A stretch of DNA of 64,000 nucleotides from Clostridium sp. MD294 (GCF_000364165.2 NZ_CP097810.1:2482130-2546129); one strand, 5' to 3'; numbered from the stretch's first letter, positions 35,969 to 44,824 are shown. Program-made: numbers and translations. Notes: generated by a model not told the origin, from the sequence alone.

Positions 35969-36691
35969 CTATAATGGTACTTTCATCAGAAAAAAGGGAT
36001 TTCCAAATACTGCAATATCTTTTTTTGACAAATTTTCTGCTACAGCCATAGATATTTGAATCAATTTTAAATTTTTTAGGGAATACAATGCTTCTAATGT
36101 ATTTAATGAAAAATTTCCGTCTGTCAAAAATAACTCCTGCAATTCTTTCATATTAGACAATGCAGAAATATCAGAAATATCATTTCCTATTAAACCTAAT
36201 TTTTCTATATGATAAAAATTTTTTAAAAAAGATATATCTTTTAAAGGAGTATCTCCTTGCTGGCAGTAATTGATATTACATTCTGTCAAATTTTGTTTGT
36301 TTGGCAATTTTTCAATGGACTGATATTCTTGTGCGATACAGTTGGATAAATGTAAAGATTTTAAATTTTGTAAGTATGACAAAAAAGAAAAATCGTTTAT
36401 ACTGCAATTTTCTATAAAAATAGATTCTAAATTTTGATATTGTGATAGCATAGAAGAATCATTTAAAATTACACCACATATGCGAATCGTTTTTATCTCA
36501 TCAACAGTATAATCTATTTCTTCCAATGACAAAAATTCGATTGCTGTTTCAGAGGAATACAACATATCTTCGTATTTAAAATTGATTTCTATTTGCGAAT
36601 TTTCTGTATATTCATTCTCTTGTTTTTTATTATCAGAGCAAGCTGAAAAAGAGAAAAGAATAAAAAGAAATAAAAATAGCCTTTGAAACAT
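35969..36691 (-). CDS. Leucine-rich-repeat lipoprotein
   Basis: This 240-residue protein has a lipoprotein signal (hydrophobic FLFLFILFSF, lipobox SFSAC, Cys about 18). Leucine-rich repeats of about 22 residues follow, for example LSQYQNLESIFIENCSINDF, LSYLQNLKSLHLSNC and LKNFYHIEKLGLIGNDISDI. Such repeats make a curved binding surface, here outside the cell membrane. Ligand and role are unknown. It follows a broken paralogue gene by 20 bases and probably belongs to the transcript from the promoter at about 37787-37838. Confidence 0.8.
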   Translation of the reverse strand: MFQRLFLFLFILFSFSACSDNKKQENEYTENSQIEINFKYEDMLYSSETAIEFLSLEEIDYTVDEIKTIRICGVILNDSSMLSQYQNLESIFIENCSINDFSFLSYLQNLKSLHLSNCIAQEYQSIEKLPNKQNLTECNINYCQQGDTPLKDISFLKNFYHIEKLGLIGNDISDISALSNMKELQELFLTDGNFSLNTLEALYSLKNLKLIQISMAVAENLSKKDIAVFGNPFFLMKVPL

Positions 36692-36711
36692 ATGATTTTA
36701 CTCTTCTGCTT

Positions 36712-37758
36712 TTATTTACATTCTATGCTAATTGTTTGTATATCATCAAATTCTTTTACTGTTTCATCTAAGTTAGAAGTATCAAAATAAAAATAGAAAT
36801 CACTGTGACCATTCCCACCACCACCACGAACAAATGTAACAGGGACTGAGATTCCATTAATAGACATTTTGATATGTTCATTTGCCAAATCAGTTCCTTC
36901 TTGTACCTTTTTTCCTTCTTTGTCTTGATTTAACATTTTATTCATCATCTGACGCAATTCACTCGTTTGATTTATTGTACGCGTTTCAACTTGAAAATGA
37001 AATCCTAAATGTCTTTCTTAACTCTGACTCCATGTTACAGTAAAACCTGTAAAATATTGTATATTTTTTTCAGTAATATCAAACCCATCATTTTCATTTT
37101 TTTTAAATTCTATAACAAAATCTGAAATGTCTTTTGAAATATCTTCATCATAATTTTCTTTTACTTTTAAGCTCCATGATGTGCTAGTAGGTGGCGAAAC
37201 ATAATCAAAACATATTTTCCTTTCTTCTGGATACCATGTTACATCACCATAATATTCTAAATCGTCCATTAAGATAATGGTCTGACCACCTATATTATAA
37301 GCGTTTACATCAATACTTTCTTCATCAGTTAGTGATAGAACTTCCAAAATGACACGACTACCTGTATTATAAGATTTTTCATCTCTGTCAGCTCCATAAA
37401 TAAGTCGTGTAATAATATCGGTTTCGTAAATATTTGCTGCGAAAGAGCCAATTGCCTTTGTATTTTTTGAGGGAATATAATCTGCTGTTATTTCATTGGG
37501 AGATGCAATATCATATTCTATTCGTAGAGTACGTTCAGAATCTGAATACCAAACATCAAAACCATATTTTTCTAAATCTTCTGCAACAATTCCTGTATAA
37601 CCATTGATATTATAAGACCGAATTGGCAAGCCATTGATATAGGCAACAATATCTGTATTGACCGCCTTTCCAACAATATCTCCTGTTTTCGCAAAAACAA
37701 TACTGTCACTCATCATAATACAAAATACTAAAACAATACAACTTACTAGTTTTTTCAT
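36712..37758 (-). pseudogene. Twin-domain surface protein paralogue broken by one TAA
   Basis: The frame from ATG 37758 (AGGAGG 8 bases upstream) reads a signal peptide, then two repeats of the YNINGYTGIVAEDLEKYGFDV-type module (first near 35-75, second near 155-195). A third domain is interrupted by TAA 37018-37020 after TVTWSQS. The frame then continues ERHLGFHFQVETRTINQTSE without a shift to the normal ending (DIQTISIECK, stop 36712). Paralogues at 39640, 41928 and 42903 run through this point. Only one nonsense change separates it from an intact gene of about 348 residues. Confidence 0.75.
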
Positions 37759-37786
37759 AAAACATTCCTCCTTCATTGATGATATG

Positions 37787-37838
37787 ATTATAAATTTCTT
37801 TTTATATATAAACAACAAAAAAGACAAATTTACTACAA
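37787..37838 (-). promoter_or_regulatory. Promoter with TTGTAGTA element (surface-protein set)
   Basis: On the minus strand, TTGTAGTA (37838-37831) is followed after exactly 15 bases by TTGTTT (37815-37810), a 17-base spacer, and TATAAT (37792-37787). The same arrangement precedes the genes at 41928 and 44066. The upstream octamer is probably a regulator binding site or upstream element. Confidence 0.7.
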
Positions 37839-37891
37839 ATTTTTTGAAAGTATTTTATATTTTTTTAAATTCTTATTTTTTGAATAAAAAA

Positions 37892-37920
37892 ACTGCCTTA
37901 TGATAGTTCATAAAGCAGCT
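37892..37920 (-). terminator. Terminator ending the decayed gene upstream
   Basis: CTGCCTTATGA pairs with TCATAAAGCAG (one mismatch) around a 4-base loop. On the minus strand it is followed by T7. It isolates the promoter at 37787-37838 from the broken gene region beyond. Confidence 0.65.
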
Positions 37921-37944
37921 TTTTATGTAGATATTAAATGTTAC

Positions 37945-38865
37945 AGAGTATTTTCCGCTGTCATTTACAAATTTAACTGAAAACTCATAGATAATACCTT
38001 AGTTGCTAAGATTATGGTCAGAAAGTTTTGTAGAAATGCACTTTCCAGCAGGAGCTACCAAATGGATTTGGAAGTAAATCAGAAGTAGCAACAGCTTTAT
38101 TTATTTTTAAATTAGAAATTACTGTTGTATTTAATTTTAAATATCTTATTGATTTTTATAAGTCACTAGCATTTAATGTAATGGTATCTACTACATATTT
38201 ATAGCCATTGGAATAACCAGAATATTGTTTTCCATTGCCATCTGTTTTTGGAATTATAGTAGCTGTATCATCTATATTCCATTTGTTTTCATAGATATAT
38301 ACTGTGATAATAGCTTGTTTATCTACTTGAAACTCCATTAAACCATTGTAAAGCCCACTGTAATAAAGCAATTCTTTATCAAACCAATAAGAACTATTTT
38401 TAGCTATGCTTCCTTCTGATGCTGGTGAAGAATTAAAATAGTCTTTTATTGTTTCACCTGCAACTTCATTCCAACTTTTTTTATTATCAAAATGATTTGT
38501 GTCATATCCTAATTTTAATTGTCTGAAATGCAATGTTGTACTGTTTGAATTAAATATTTGTATACCAAAATTTAGTTTATGCTTTGCTTCAGGTGCATCT
38601 GTACTATTATTGTATTAGTAAGAAAAGAAAATCTGATGTGTGCCAGCTGGAACAGTCACTTGATTTAAGCATTTGTTACAATCCGTTTTTTCTTTATATC
38701 CATACATATTATTTTTTAATGCTTCAGGGTGATTATAAGTCACAAATTTTTTGTTTGTGTCTAATGAATAGTTTACAGGTAAACTAACATCAGTAGACAA
38801 ATTAGTTAAATCAGTTAAATTGCTTCCAGAAGCAGATAAAATAATTAAAGCTATGGTATATCATC
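37945..38865 (-). pseudogene. Decayed secreted/surface protein gene
   Basis: On the minus strand a readable protein begins near 38860 (TIALIILSASGSNLTD, signal-like). It runs through LPVNYSLDTNKKFVTYNHPE to TAA 38615-38617, continues in the same frame (YNNSTDAPEAKHKLNFGIQI), and reaches a stop at 38156. Beyond that stop the same frame stays readable (KSIRYLKLNTTVISNLKINK), then needs a frame change and holds another TAA (STKLSDHNLSN, stop, GIIYEFSVKFVNDSGKYSV). It was a beta-rich extracellular protein. Several lesions make it a clear pseudogene. Confidence 0.6.
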
Positions 38866-38909
38866 TACACCAAATACATAAGGCTTTATATTATATTCCT
38901 TAAATATCA

Positions 38910-39239
38910 CTAAAAAATATATAAAATATCTTTTTCATCACATAATTCTGTCATTATAACTTTTTGCAAATTTTTGATTTTAGTTTTCATATAGTTTAAA
39001 TCTTTATATTCTAAATTTTGTTCTGCCCAATTTAGCAGCAATTTTAATTCTTCTAATACTATTTCTTTTTTTGATATATCAAATTCTGCTCCATCTTGAA
39101 CATATTTAATTTTCATTTCATATATTGCTTTTTTCCAATATTTTTCATAAAACTGCTGAGAAGAAATATTTTCACTCAAAATTAATTTTGAGTTTCTATC
39201 ATAAATGTTACCTAAATACTTATATAATCCTACTGACAT
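38910..39239 (-). CDS. Hypothetical helical protein
   Basis: The ATG at 39239 follows GGAGG at 39245-39249, so I use it and not the TTG at 39251. The product is 109 residues, charged and mostly helical (SENISSQQFYEKYWKKAIYE, and DLNYMKTKIKNLQKVIMTEL at the end), with no signal peptide. It is cytoplasmic. It lies 17 bases after the preceding gene, in a run of minus-strand genes from 41747. The size and context, beside small proteins near secreted factors, would fit an immunity-type protein, but I see no diagnostic motif. Confidence 0.55.
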   Translation of the reverse strand: MSVGLYKYLGNIYDRNSKLILSENISSQQFYEKYWKKAIYEMKIKYVQDGAEFDISKKEIVLEELKLLLNWAEQNLEYKDLNYMKTKIKNLQKVIMTELCDEKDILYIF

Positions 39240-39256
39240 TTTTTCCTCCAATTTTA

Positions 39257-39637
39257 TTATTTTATAGAAAGAGTATATGGATTGATTTTTATTATCTTAC
39301 CTGATTCTGTTTTAATTTCTAGCATAAAATCATAAATATATTTTATACTTTCTATCCAAATTATTTTATTGTTTCTGCCCCATTCTTTCCATTGATTTGC
39401 TTTTTTATTATATTCATATTCTATAAAAGGAGTATGTAAATAATATATTATAATGCCACAACCACATACAGCACAAAAATCTTCTTTTTCCGAAATGAGA
39501 GCCATTTTTGGTTCTCCATAGAAATCGCCAATTAAAATTTCTTTTTTCGATTTTTTGATTTTCAATATCACAGATTCAAATTCATAAAAAACAATATAAT
39601 TTCTACTTTCCGCTAATATTTCCACAAAATTCCTCAT
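39257..39637 (-). CDS. Hypothetical small protein
   Basis: This 126-residue protein has no signal peptide and an alternating beta pattern (YIVFYEFESVILKIKKSKKE, then ILIGDFYGEPKMALISEKED). A central FCAVCGCGIIIYYL segment has three cysteines, and Trp-rich turns follow (NQWKEWGRNNKIIW). It looks like a compact beta-sheet protein, similar in feel to immunity or SUKH-neighbour proteins, but I cannot assign a family. It starts 2 bases after the end of the twin-domain gene, so it is tightly coupled to it. Confidence 0.6.
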   Translation of the reverse strand: MRNFVEILAESRNYIVFYEFESVILKIKKSKKEILIGDFYGEPKMALISEKEDFCAVCGCGIIIYYLHTPFIEYEYNKKANQWKEWGRNNKIIWIESIKYIYDFMLEIKTESGKIIKINPYTLSIK

Positions 39638-39639
39638 TT

Positions 39640-40632
39640 CTATTTACATTCTATGGTAATGCTTTGGATTTCTTTTAAATTTTTTATTTCTTTGTCCAAT
39701 TTTATGTAATAAGTATAACCGTCAAAATTTGGTCTTAGTTCTATTGCCGAAACAGATACACTTTCTCCATTGATAGACACTTTAATATGTTTATTAGCAG
39801 CAGCAATGTTTTCTGATACAACATTTCCTTCAGAATTGATTGTCAAAATAGAATTTAATAACTGTATTAATTGTTCTGCTTTCAAAATAGTATCCTCACG
39901 AATACAAAAATCAATGGTAATTTTACCATTTTCAAACCAATTTTTGCTGAAATCTCTTACAGGTGTTTTTTCGCACCAGATAATTCTAAAAAAGGAAAGA
40001 TACTGTTCGTTTTTTCCATCCACATGAAATTTTGGTTGTTCTTTGCCAAATTCATTGATTTCCTTTTGTTCTGTTTTTGTAAATTCTATTGTAAAACTAG
40101 AAATATTTTCATTTTTTTCCTTTTCATAGTCAATATTGGGGTTTATTTTCCAATATGGCATATAATCAAAACATATTTTTCTTTCTTTTTCATACCACGT
40201 TACATAGCAAGAATGTTGCTCTTTCAGTTCATTTATAGAAATAATTAATTCTCCATTGCTACTATAAGAAGTGCCATCTGTACTATGTCCTCCTATTCTG
40301 GCATAAATATCTGTTGCCTGCACAGGAAATGCTACAGAACCAATTTTTTTATTCTCTTTTTGAGGGTCATAATTTGCAGTTACCTCTTTCTCTGGATTGT
40401 ACTCTATATATAAACAGCGTTCCTCATTAACATAATTTAAGTCAAAACCATAGTTTTCTAACTCTTTTGCAATTACTACCGTTGCTCCATAAAAATTGTA
40501 AGAAGGGATTGGCAAACCATTGATATATGCAGTAATGTCAGAATAAATGACTTTTTCTGTTTCTGCATAAACTGTATTTTCCATTAATATCATGCAGTAA
40601 AATAATACTACAAATTTCAAAAATCTTTTCAT
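39640..40632 (-). CDS. Secreted twin-domain surface protein (paralogue)
   Basis: ATG 40632 follows AGGAGGA by 8 bases. The earlier TTG overlaps that site. The 330 residues begin with a signal peptide (MKRFLKFVVLFYCMILMENTVYA). Two modules of about 60 residues follow: SDITAYINGLPIPSYNFYGA...LENYGFDLNYVNEERCLYIEY, and a degenerate second ending CYVTWYEKERKICFDY. A C-terminal domain of about 150 residues ends EIQSITIECK. The module pattern is close to the copper-amine-oxidase-N/stalk fold. Paralogues lie at 36712, 41928 and 42903. It is probably wall- or surface-associated, with unknown role. Confidence 0.7.
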   Translation of the reverse strand: MKRFLKFVVLFYCMILMENTVYAETEKVIYSDITAYINGLPIPSYNFYGATVVIAKELENYGFDLNYVNEERCLYIEYNPEKEVTANYDPQKENKKIGSVAFPVQATDIYARIGGHSTDGTSYSSNGELIISINELKEQHSCYVTWYEKERKICFDYMPYWKINPNIDYEKEKNENISSFTIEFTKTEQKEINEFGKEQPKFHVDGKNEQYLSFFRIIWCEKTPVRDFSKNWFENGKITIDFCIREDTILKAEQLIQLLNSILTINSEGNVVSENIAAANKHIKVSINGESVSVSAIELRPNFDGYTYYIKLDKEIKNLKEIQSITIECK

Positions 40633-40652
40633 TGTCCTTTTCCTCCTATTCT

Positions 40653-41747
40653 TCAATAAGGTTCAATAAAATATCTTTTTCCAGTATGAATATCATATAT
40701 TCTCCAATTTCCTATATACCATCTGCCAATATTAGCAGCATAAAAAGTAACATCTTCTAAAATATCTACAGCATAACCATATATATATGGTGCTGCTAAA
40801 AAAGGCTGCTGGTTTTCTTCTTTTAAAGAAATACCATAAATATTACTATAATGTTTTCCGTTTTTTTCAACATCATAATAATAGTATAATATATCATTAT
40901 ATATATTTAACATATTTAATACTCCTTCCTCTTTTTTAATAATTGTTTTGACCGTGTGATTTTTCAGAGAATATTCCTTTATTTGATTTTCCTTACTATA
41001 ATATAAATTATTATGATAAGCACATTGTAGATAAATATCATCATCATTTTCTATTCTATGGAAATCATTTTGTTTATACAATGACACAACATAAACACCA
41101 TTCTCTAATTGTTGACCATTAATACGATTAACATCTTGCTTTTCATCATTTTGAAGAGAAAAAGGTAAATTAACATGAATATAAAGCATATCGTGATATT
41201 CCAAAAAATTTATATAACTTCCTGCAATCCTATACAAATCTTGTATGGTATTTTTTATGATTTCTTGTGTTTCAAAATTATAAAAAACATTTTTTTCTCT
41301 ATCATATACCCACTTATCTGAAAGAAATGTTATCTTTATAGAACTACCATAATATTCACTTTTACCTCCATTTTTAGAAACTCTATAATATCCTTCTCTA
41401 TCATCATCTACTTTTTTTCCATAAAAATAAATATATTCGTCGTTGCAAACTCGTATATGATGAGAGCTTCCAAAAAGATCTTCAAAAAAATCTTCACATA
41501 ATAGAGATTCTGTTTCGGTTTGTAAATTATATTGATAAAGCTGTAATTTTTTAGAATTGTACTCTTCTTCTATTTCCTCTAATTTAACATATTTAAAATA
41601 ATATAAAATATGGTCTTTTTCTGCAAAATATTCGTTACCAGATTGCGATGGTTCTGATACAATAGGGTTCTCTACTGCATAGATAGGCTGTGTGAAAATC
41701 ATACTGCACAACAATAACATACTGATTATTTTTTTTAGTTTTTTCAT
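40653..41747 (-). CDS. Secreted DUF5050-like beta-propeller protein
   Basis: This 364-residue protein has a signal peptide (MKKLKKIISMLLLCSMIFTQPIYA, cleavage about 24). Repeated strand patterns follow in which short aromatic motifs recur about every 40-50 residues (HILYYFKYVKLEE, EYIYFYGKKVDD, HDMLYIHVNLPF, HNNLYYSKENQIKEY, NDILYYYYDVE). This is the signature of DUF5050-type six-bladed propellers in Clostridial exported proteins. It is the first gene of the minus-strand run and is followed by the twin-domain gene after 20 bases. The function is unknown; binding or scaffolding is likely. Confidence 0.65.
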   Translation of the reverse strand: MKKLKKIISMLLLCSMIFTQPIYAVENPIVSEPSQSGNEYFAEKDHILYYFKYVKLEEIEEEYNSKKLQLYQYNLQTETESLLCEDFFEDLFGSSHHIRVCNDEYIYFYGKKVDDDREGYYRVSKNGGKSEYYGSSIKITFLSDKWVYDREKNVFYNFETQEIIKNTIQDLYRIAGSYINFLEYHDMLYIHVNLPFSLQNDEKQDVNRINGQQLENGVYVVSLYKQNDFHRIENDDDIYLQCAYHNNLYYSKENQIKEYSLKNHTVKTIIKKEEGVLNMLNIYNDILYYYYDVEKNGKHYSNIYGISLKEENQQPFLAAPYIYGYAVDILEDVTFYAANIGRWYIGNWRIYDIHTGKRYFIEPY

Positions 41748-41801
41748 AATAACTCTTCCCTTCTTTATTTTTCTCTATTATAAATAAAAAAAAATAGATT
41801 T

Positions 41802-41907
41802 TACTACAACTTTTTTCAATGTTTTTTGTATTCTTTTAAAAACAATCAAAAATATTGTAGTATTTTCAGCTTTTTTATTGTTTATTTCTATATAAAAAGT
41901 TTATAAT
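41802..41907. promoter_or_regulatory. Divergent control region with two TTGTAGTA elements
   Basis: Plus strand: TTGTAGTA (41855-41862), 15 bases, TTGTTT (41878-41883), 18 bases, TATAAT (41902-41907), then the gene at 41928. Minus strand: TTGTAGTA (41809-41802) also precedes the gene starting at 41747. There TATAAT (41782-41777) lies 19 bases after the octamer without a clear -35. The two octamers face away from each other 45 bases apart. Confidence 0.65.
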
Positions 41908-41927
41908 CTATAGAGGAGGAATGTTGT

Positions 41928-42863
41928 ATGAAGAAATTGCTAGGTTATATGGTTTTATTGCTTTGTTTTCTGTTAGGAGGAAATAAAATATATGCGAATG
42001 GAGCAATCATTGGAAAAGCGGTAAAAACAGATATTACTGCATATATTGATGGTGTGCTAATACCGTCCTACAATATCAATGGTTATACAGGAATTATTGC
42101 AGAAGATTTAGAAAATTATGATTTTGATGTGTATTATGATGCAGAGAACAGAAAATTAGATATTTATTATGGTGATGGTTCCTATATTTCAGCAAATGAT
42201 ATGCCTTTTACAGAACATACAGAGAAACATATGGATAAAAATCATCAAATTATTTCTGCTCTTGAAGGCTTTGCTTTTCCATTATATCAAACAAATATTG
42301 TAACATCTGTTGGAGATAAAGTTGTACCAGCATACAATATAGGCGGAAGAACAATTATATTGATGGATGCTTTGAAAGAATATGGCACTGTGACATGGTA
42401 TCCTGAAAAAAGAGAAATTCATTTCGAACCTGAATTTTCTTGGGCAATGCGTTTTAGTGATGAGGAAAGTATATTTGATAAAAATGCCCAAATTCATAAC
42501 TTTACGATAGAAGTAAATAGAAATGAACAAGGCGGTTTTGATATTTCGGGAGAAAATATACAATATTTATCAGACCCTATTATGGAAGTTTCTTATAGGG
42601 AAAAAACATTCTCTCTTCATTTTGACCTTTATATGGATGATCCAAAACCTATGCAGAATATACATGAAGTTAGAACAATACTAGAAGAAAATGCAGATAT
42701 TGCCAATCAACATTTTGATATATTTATCAATGGAGAAAAAGTAGAAGTTACTTCTGTTGAAGAATTTTATGGTGGTAACCATGGTGGCTATATTATTTAT
42801 TTTGCAGATAAATTTGTCTCTTTGGAAGATTTTTACTCTATGAAAATAGTATGCAAATGGTAA
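41928..42863 (+). CDS. Secreted twin-domain surface protein (paralogue)
   Basis: This 311-residue protein has a signal peptide (MKKLLGYMVLLLCFLLGGNKIYA), then two clear copies of the module. Copy one: TDITAYIDGVLIPSYNINGY...EDLENYGFDVYYDAENRKLDIYY (about 33-82). Copy two: VPAYNIGGRTIILMDALKEYG...TWYPEKREIHFE (about 130-168). The C-terminal domain (about 175-311) matches the other paralogues, including the part lost to the stop in the 37018 gene. The strong GAGGAGGA site and the TTGTAGTA promoter suggest good expression under specific control. It forms a two-gene unit with the next paralogue. Confidence 0.72.
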   Translation: MKKLLGYMVLLLCFLLGGNKIYANGAIIGKAVKTDITAYIDGVLIPSYNINGYTGIIAEDLENYDFDVYYDAENRKLDIYYGDGSYISANDMPFTEHTEKHMDKNHQIISALEGFAFPLYQTNIVTSVGDKVVPAYNIGGRTIILMDALKEYGTVTWYPEKREIHFEPEFSWAMRFSDEESIFDKNAQIHNFTIEVNRNEQGGFDISGENIQYLSDPIMEVSYREKTFSLHFDLYMDDPKPMQNIHEVRTILEENADIANQHFDIFINGEKVEVTSVEEFYGGNHGGYIIYFADKFVSLEDFYSMKIVCKW

Positions 42864-42902
42864 GTTTTATGAAATTTATCATCAATACAGGAGGAATATT
42901 TT

Positions 42903-43976
42903 ATGAAAAAGTTAGTAATCTGTATCATTTTATTGTTTTGTTTTCTGTTAGGAGGAACGGTTGCTCATGCTGCAGTAGGTGACGTGATTGGAAATATTTA
43001 TGCAACAGACATTGTTACTTACCTTAATGGTATGAAAATACCATCGTATAACATCGGTGGGGAAACGGTAATTGTAGTGGAGGATTTAGAAAGATATGGT
43101 TTTCAAGTGGAATGGTATGAGGAATCAAGATACTTAAGTGCGAATGCAAGTTGTATGCCTGAAGTTGCTCCTGAATACAAATCACTCCAAAAAGGTTCTC
43201 TGGAAGAAATCATAGGAAACATTTATGAAACGGATATAACAGTATCCATCAATGATACATCTGTTGAGAAAGAACATATTTATAATGTAGGTGGTAAAAC
43301 AGTCGTAGAAGTATCTGCAATTTCTGAGATTAACCATAACATAGAAGCTTATGGAACTTTTGGAACAAATGGTTATTCTGATTATGGCTTTCGCTTTGTT
43401 TGGCACCCAGAAGAAAGAATTGTAGAGATGGAGGCACTGATGGGCGGAAAAGAAATTCAAACAGATTTTGGAATATTTCCATTAGATTTGCTTTCTATTC
43501 AGTATCCTTATGTATCAAATTATACAGGAAATAAATACGCTTATCAATTTTACGAAACACGTTCTGATTTTTCTGATTTTGAAGGAAATGATATATTTTA
43601 TTTCCGCTATGATGCTCAATATGAAGATAATAAATATATCAATTTAAAATCTCTTTTAGAAATAGCGGACATCAAAGTAAAAGAACGAAAAGAAAATATG
43701 CTTGTTTTAGAAAAAGGAACAAAGCAATCTTTACATACTTATGAAGACAAAGACCCTTTTTGTACAAAAGCACAGCAATATTGTCTGGGAAGTATTACTT
43801 TAAAATCAAGTCATTGTCCAGAAAAAGAATTTTCTGTCTTTGTTTACGGAGGAGAAATTTATATTGAGGAAAAGGATATTTCAGAATTTATTGACATGCC
43901 ATTTAGTTATACTTATCTAGATATTTGGTTTGACGGAAAAGATACAAAATTGATTGATAAAGTAGTAACTCCTTAA
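42903..43976 (+). CDS. Secreted twin-domain surface protein (paralogue)
   Basis: This 357-residue protein has a signal peptide (MKKLVICIILLFCFLLGGTVAHA) nearly identical to that of the gene before it, so the pair is a tandem duplication. Module one: TDIVTYLNGMKIPSYNIGGETVIVVEDLERYGFQVEWYEE (about 35-75). Module two: ETDITVSINDTSVEKEHIYN followed by VGGKTVVEVSA and ending FRFVWHPEERIVEME (about 95-165). The C-terminal 190 residues differ from the other paralogues, suggesting a different binding or functional end. It follows the upstream gene by 39 bases with its own AGGAGGA site. Confidence 0.7.
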   Translation: MKKLVICIILLFCFLLGGTVAHAAVGDVIGNIYATDIVTYLNGMKIPSYNIGGETVIVVEDLERYGFQVEWYEESRYLSANASCMPEVAPEYKSLQKGSLEEIIGNIYETDITVSINDTSVEKEHIYNVGGKTVVEVSAISEINHNIEAYGTFGTNGYSDYGFRFVWHPEERIVEMEALMGGKEIQTDFGIFPLDLLSIQYPYVSNYTGNKYAYQFYETRSDFSDFEGNDIFYFRYDAQYEDNKYINLKSLLEIADIKVKERKENMLVLEKGTKQSLHTYEDKDPFCTKAQQYCLGSITLKSSHCPEKEFSVFVYGGEIYIEEKDISEFIDMPFSYTYLDIWFDGKDTKLIDKVVTP

Positions 43977-43992
43977 AAAACAATTAAAAATT

Positions 43993-44045
43993 TTGTAGTA
44001 CATTATTCGCTTTCATTGTTTTATTTCTATATAAGAAATTATAAT
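43993..44045 (+). promoter_or_regulatory. Promoter with TTGTAGTA element
   Basis: TTGTAGTA (43993-44000), 15 bases, TTGTTT (44016-44021), an 18-base spacer and TATAAT (44040-44045) lie before the gene at 44066. The flank upstream of the octamer (AACAATTAAAAAT) also closely matches the copy at 41838-41853. Confidence 0.7.
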
Positions 44046-44065
44046 TGATTGAGGAGGAACATTTT

Positions 44066-44779
44066 ATGAGAAATATCAAAAAAGTTTTTGTTTTAATTTT
44101 ATGTATCTGCTGTTTTACTGTCTTTACTATCATTACCATTGCTGCACAAAAAAATGAAAAAGTGGAACAGGGTGATTTTAATGAAAATCCTCTTCCTGAA
44201 ATTGCAAATTTAGACCAATATGCTATAAAAATATATGGAGTAAAATCATCAGGTGTTGTAGTTTGTTTTGAAAAGGAAAGTAAGTTTTTTGAATGGAATT
44301 GGCAAAACAGTATTGGAGAATTGCCTGTTATTGTTTTTGAAGATTTTAATCATGATGATAAAAAAGAATTGTGTTATATTGCAAATTTATATCAAGGTAA
44401 TGGAACTTCTTCACAAGAACTTCATCTATTAGAAATAGAAAAAACAGAGGAAGATACTTTATGGACAGATTATACTTTTTCTGAAAATACAACAAAAGAA
44501 CAATTATTAAAAAAAGTACATTTTTCTCAATATAACCATACAATCTTGATTAGAATAAATGATGATGTAAGAGATATAAATATTCCTTTTCAAAATCAGA
44601 TAGATAATATTACATTATTATATCCAGCTTTTGAAATAAATAATAATCAAATAAAAGTTACTTTTGAAATTGCTGTTTTTTATGATGATAAAGTCATCCC
44701 AGATACATTAGAATATCAAGTTGCTGCAAATATCATATATCAAAATGGTACTTATCAATTAGATAATATTCATTTTTAA
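44066..44779 (+). CDS. Secreted or membrane-anchored protein, unknown
   Basis: ATG 44066 follows GAGGAGGA. The earlier start at 44045 lies within that leader. The 237 residues begin with one hydrophobic segment (VFVLILCICCFTVFTIITIA) that is a signal peptide or anchor. The exported part contains FEDFNHDDKKELCYIANLYQGNG, an FG-GAP/calcium-loop-like Asp-rich turn (DFNHDDKKE), then two beta segments. It resembles small VCBS-like proteins. It shares the TTGTAGTA promoter type with the twin-domain genes, so it belongs to the same regulon. The function is unknown. Confidence 0.65.
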   Translation: MRNIKKVFVLILCICCFTVFTIITIAAQKNEKVEQGDFNENPLPEIANLDQYAIKIYGVKSSGVVVCFEKESKFFEWNWQNSIGELPVIVFEDFNHDDKKELCYIANLYQGNGTSSQELHLLEIEKTEEDTLWTDYTFSENTTKEQLLKKVHFSQYNHTILIRINDDVRDINIPFQNQIDNITLLYPAFEINNNQIKVTFEIAVFYDDKVIPDTLEYQVAANIIYQNGTYQLDNIHF

Positions 44780-44784
44780 TAAAA

Positions 44785-44824
44785 AAAGAAACCTACAGAA
44801 ATAAAAATGTAGGTTTCTCTTTTA
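44785..44824 (+). terminator. Terminator after the surface-protein cluster
   Basis: AGAAACCTACA (44787-44797) pairs with TGTAGGTTTCT (44808-44818), followed by a T-rich tail. It ends the plus-strand transcript. Confidence 0.85.

Noticed and set aside
14090-38618. Idea that RADAR adenosine deamination recodes UAA (to be read as UGG, Trp) in the interrupted genes
   Set aside because: Current understanding is that RdrB acts mainly on adenosine nucleotides, and Trp does not fit the flanking sequence or paralogues at these sites. CAA to TAA mutation is simpler.
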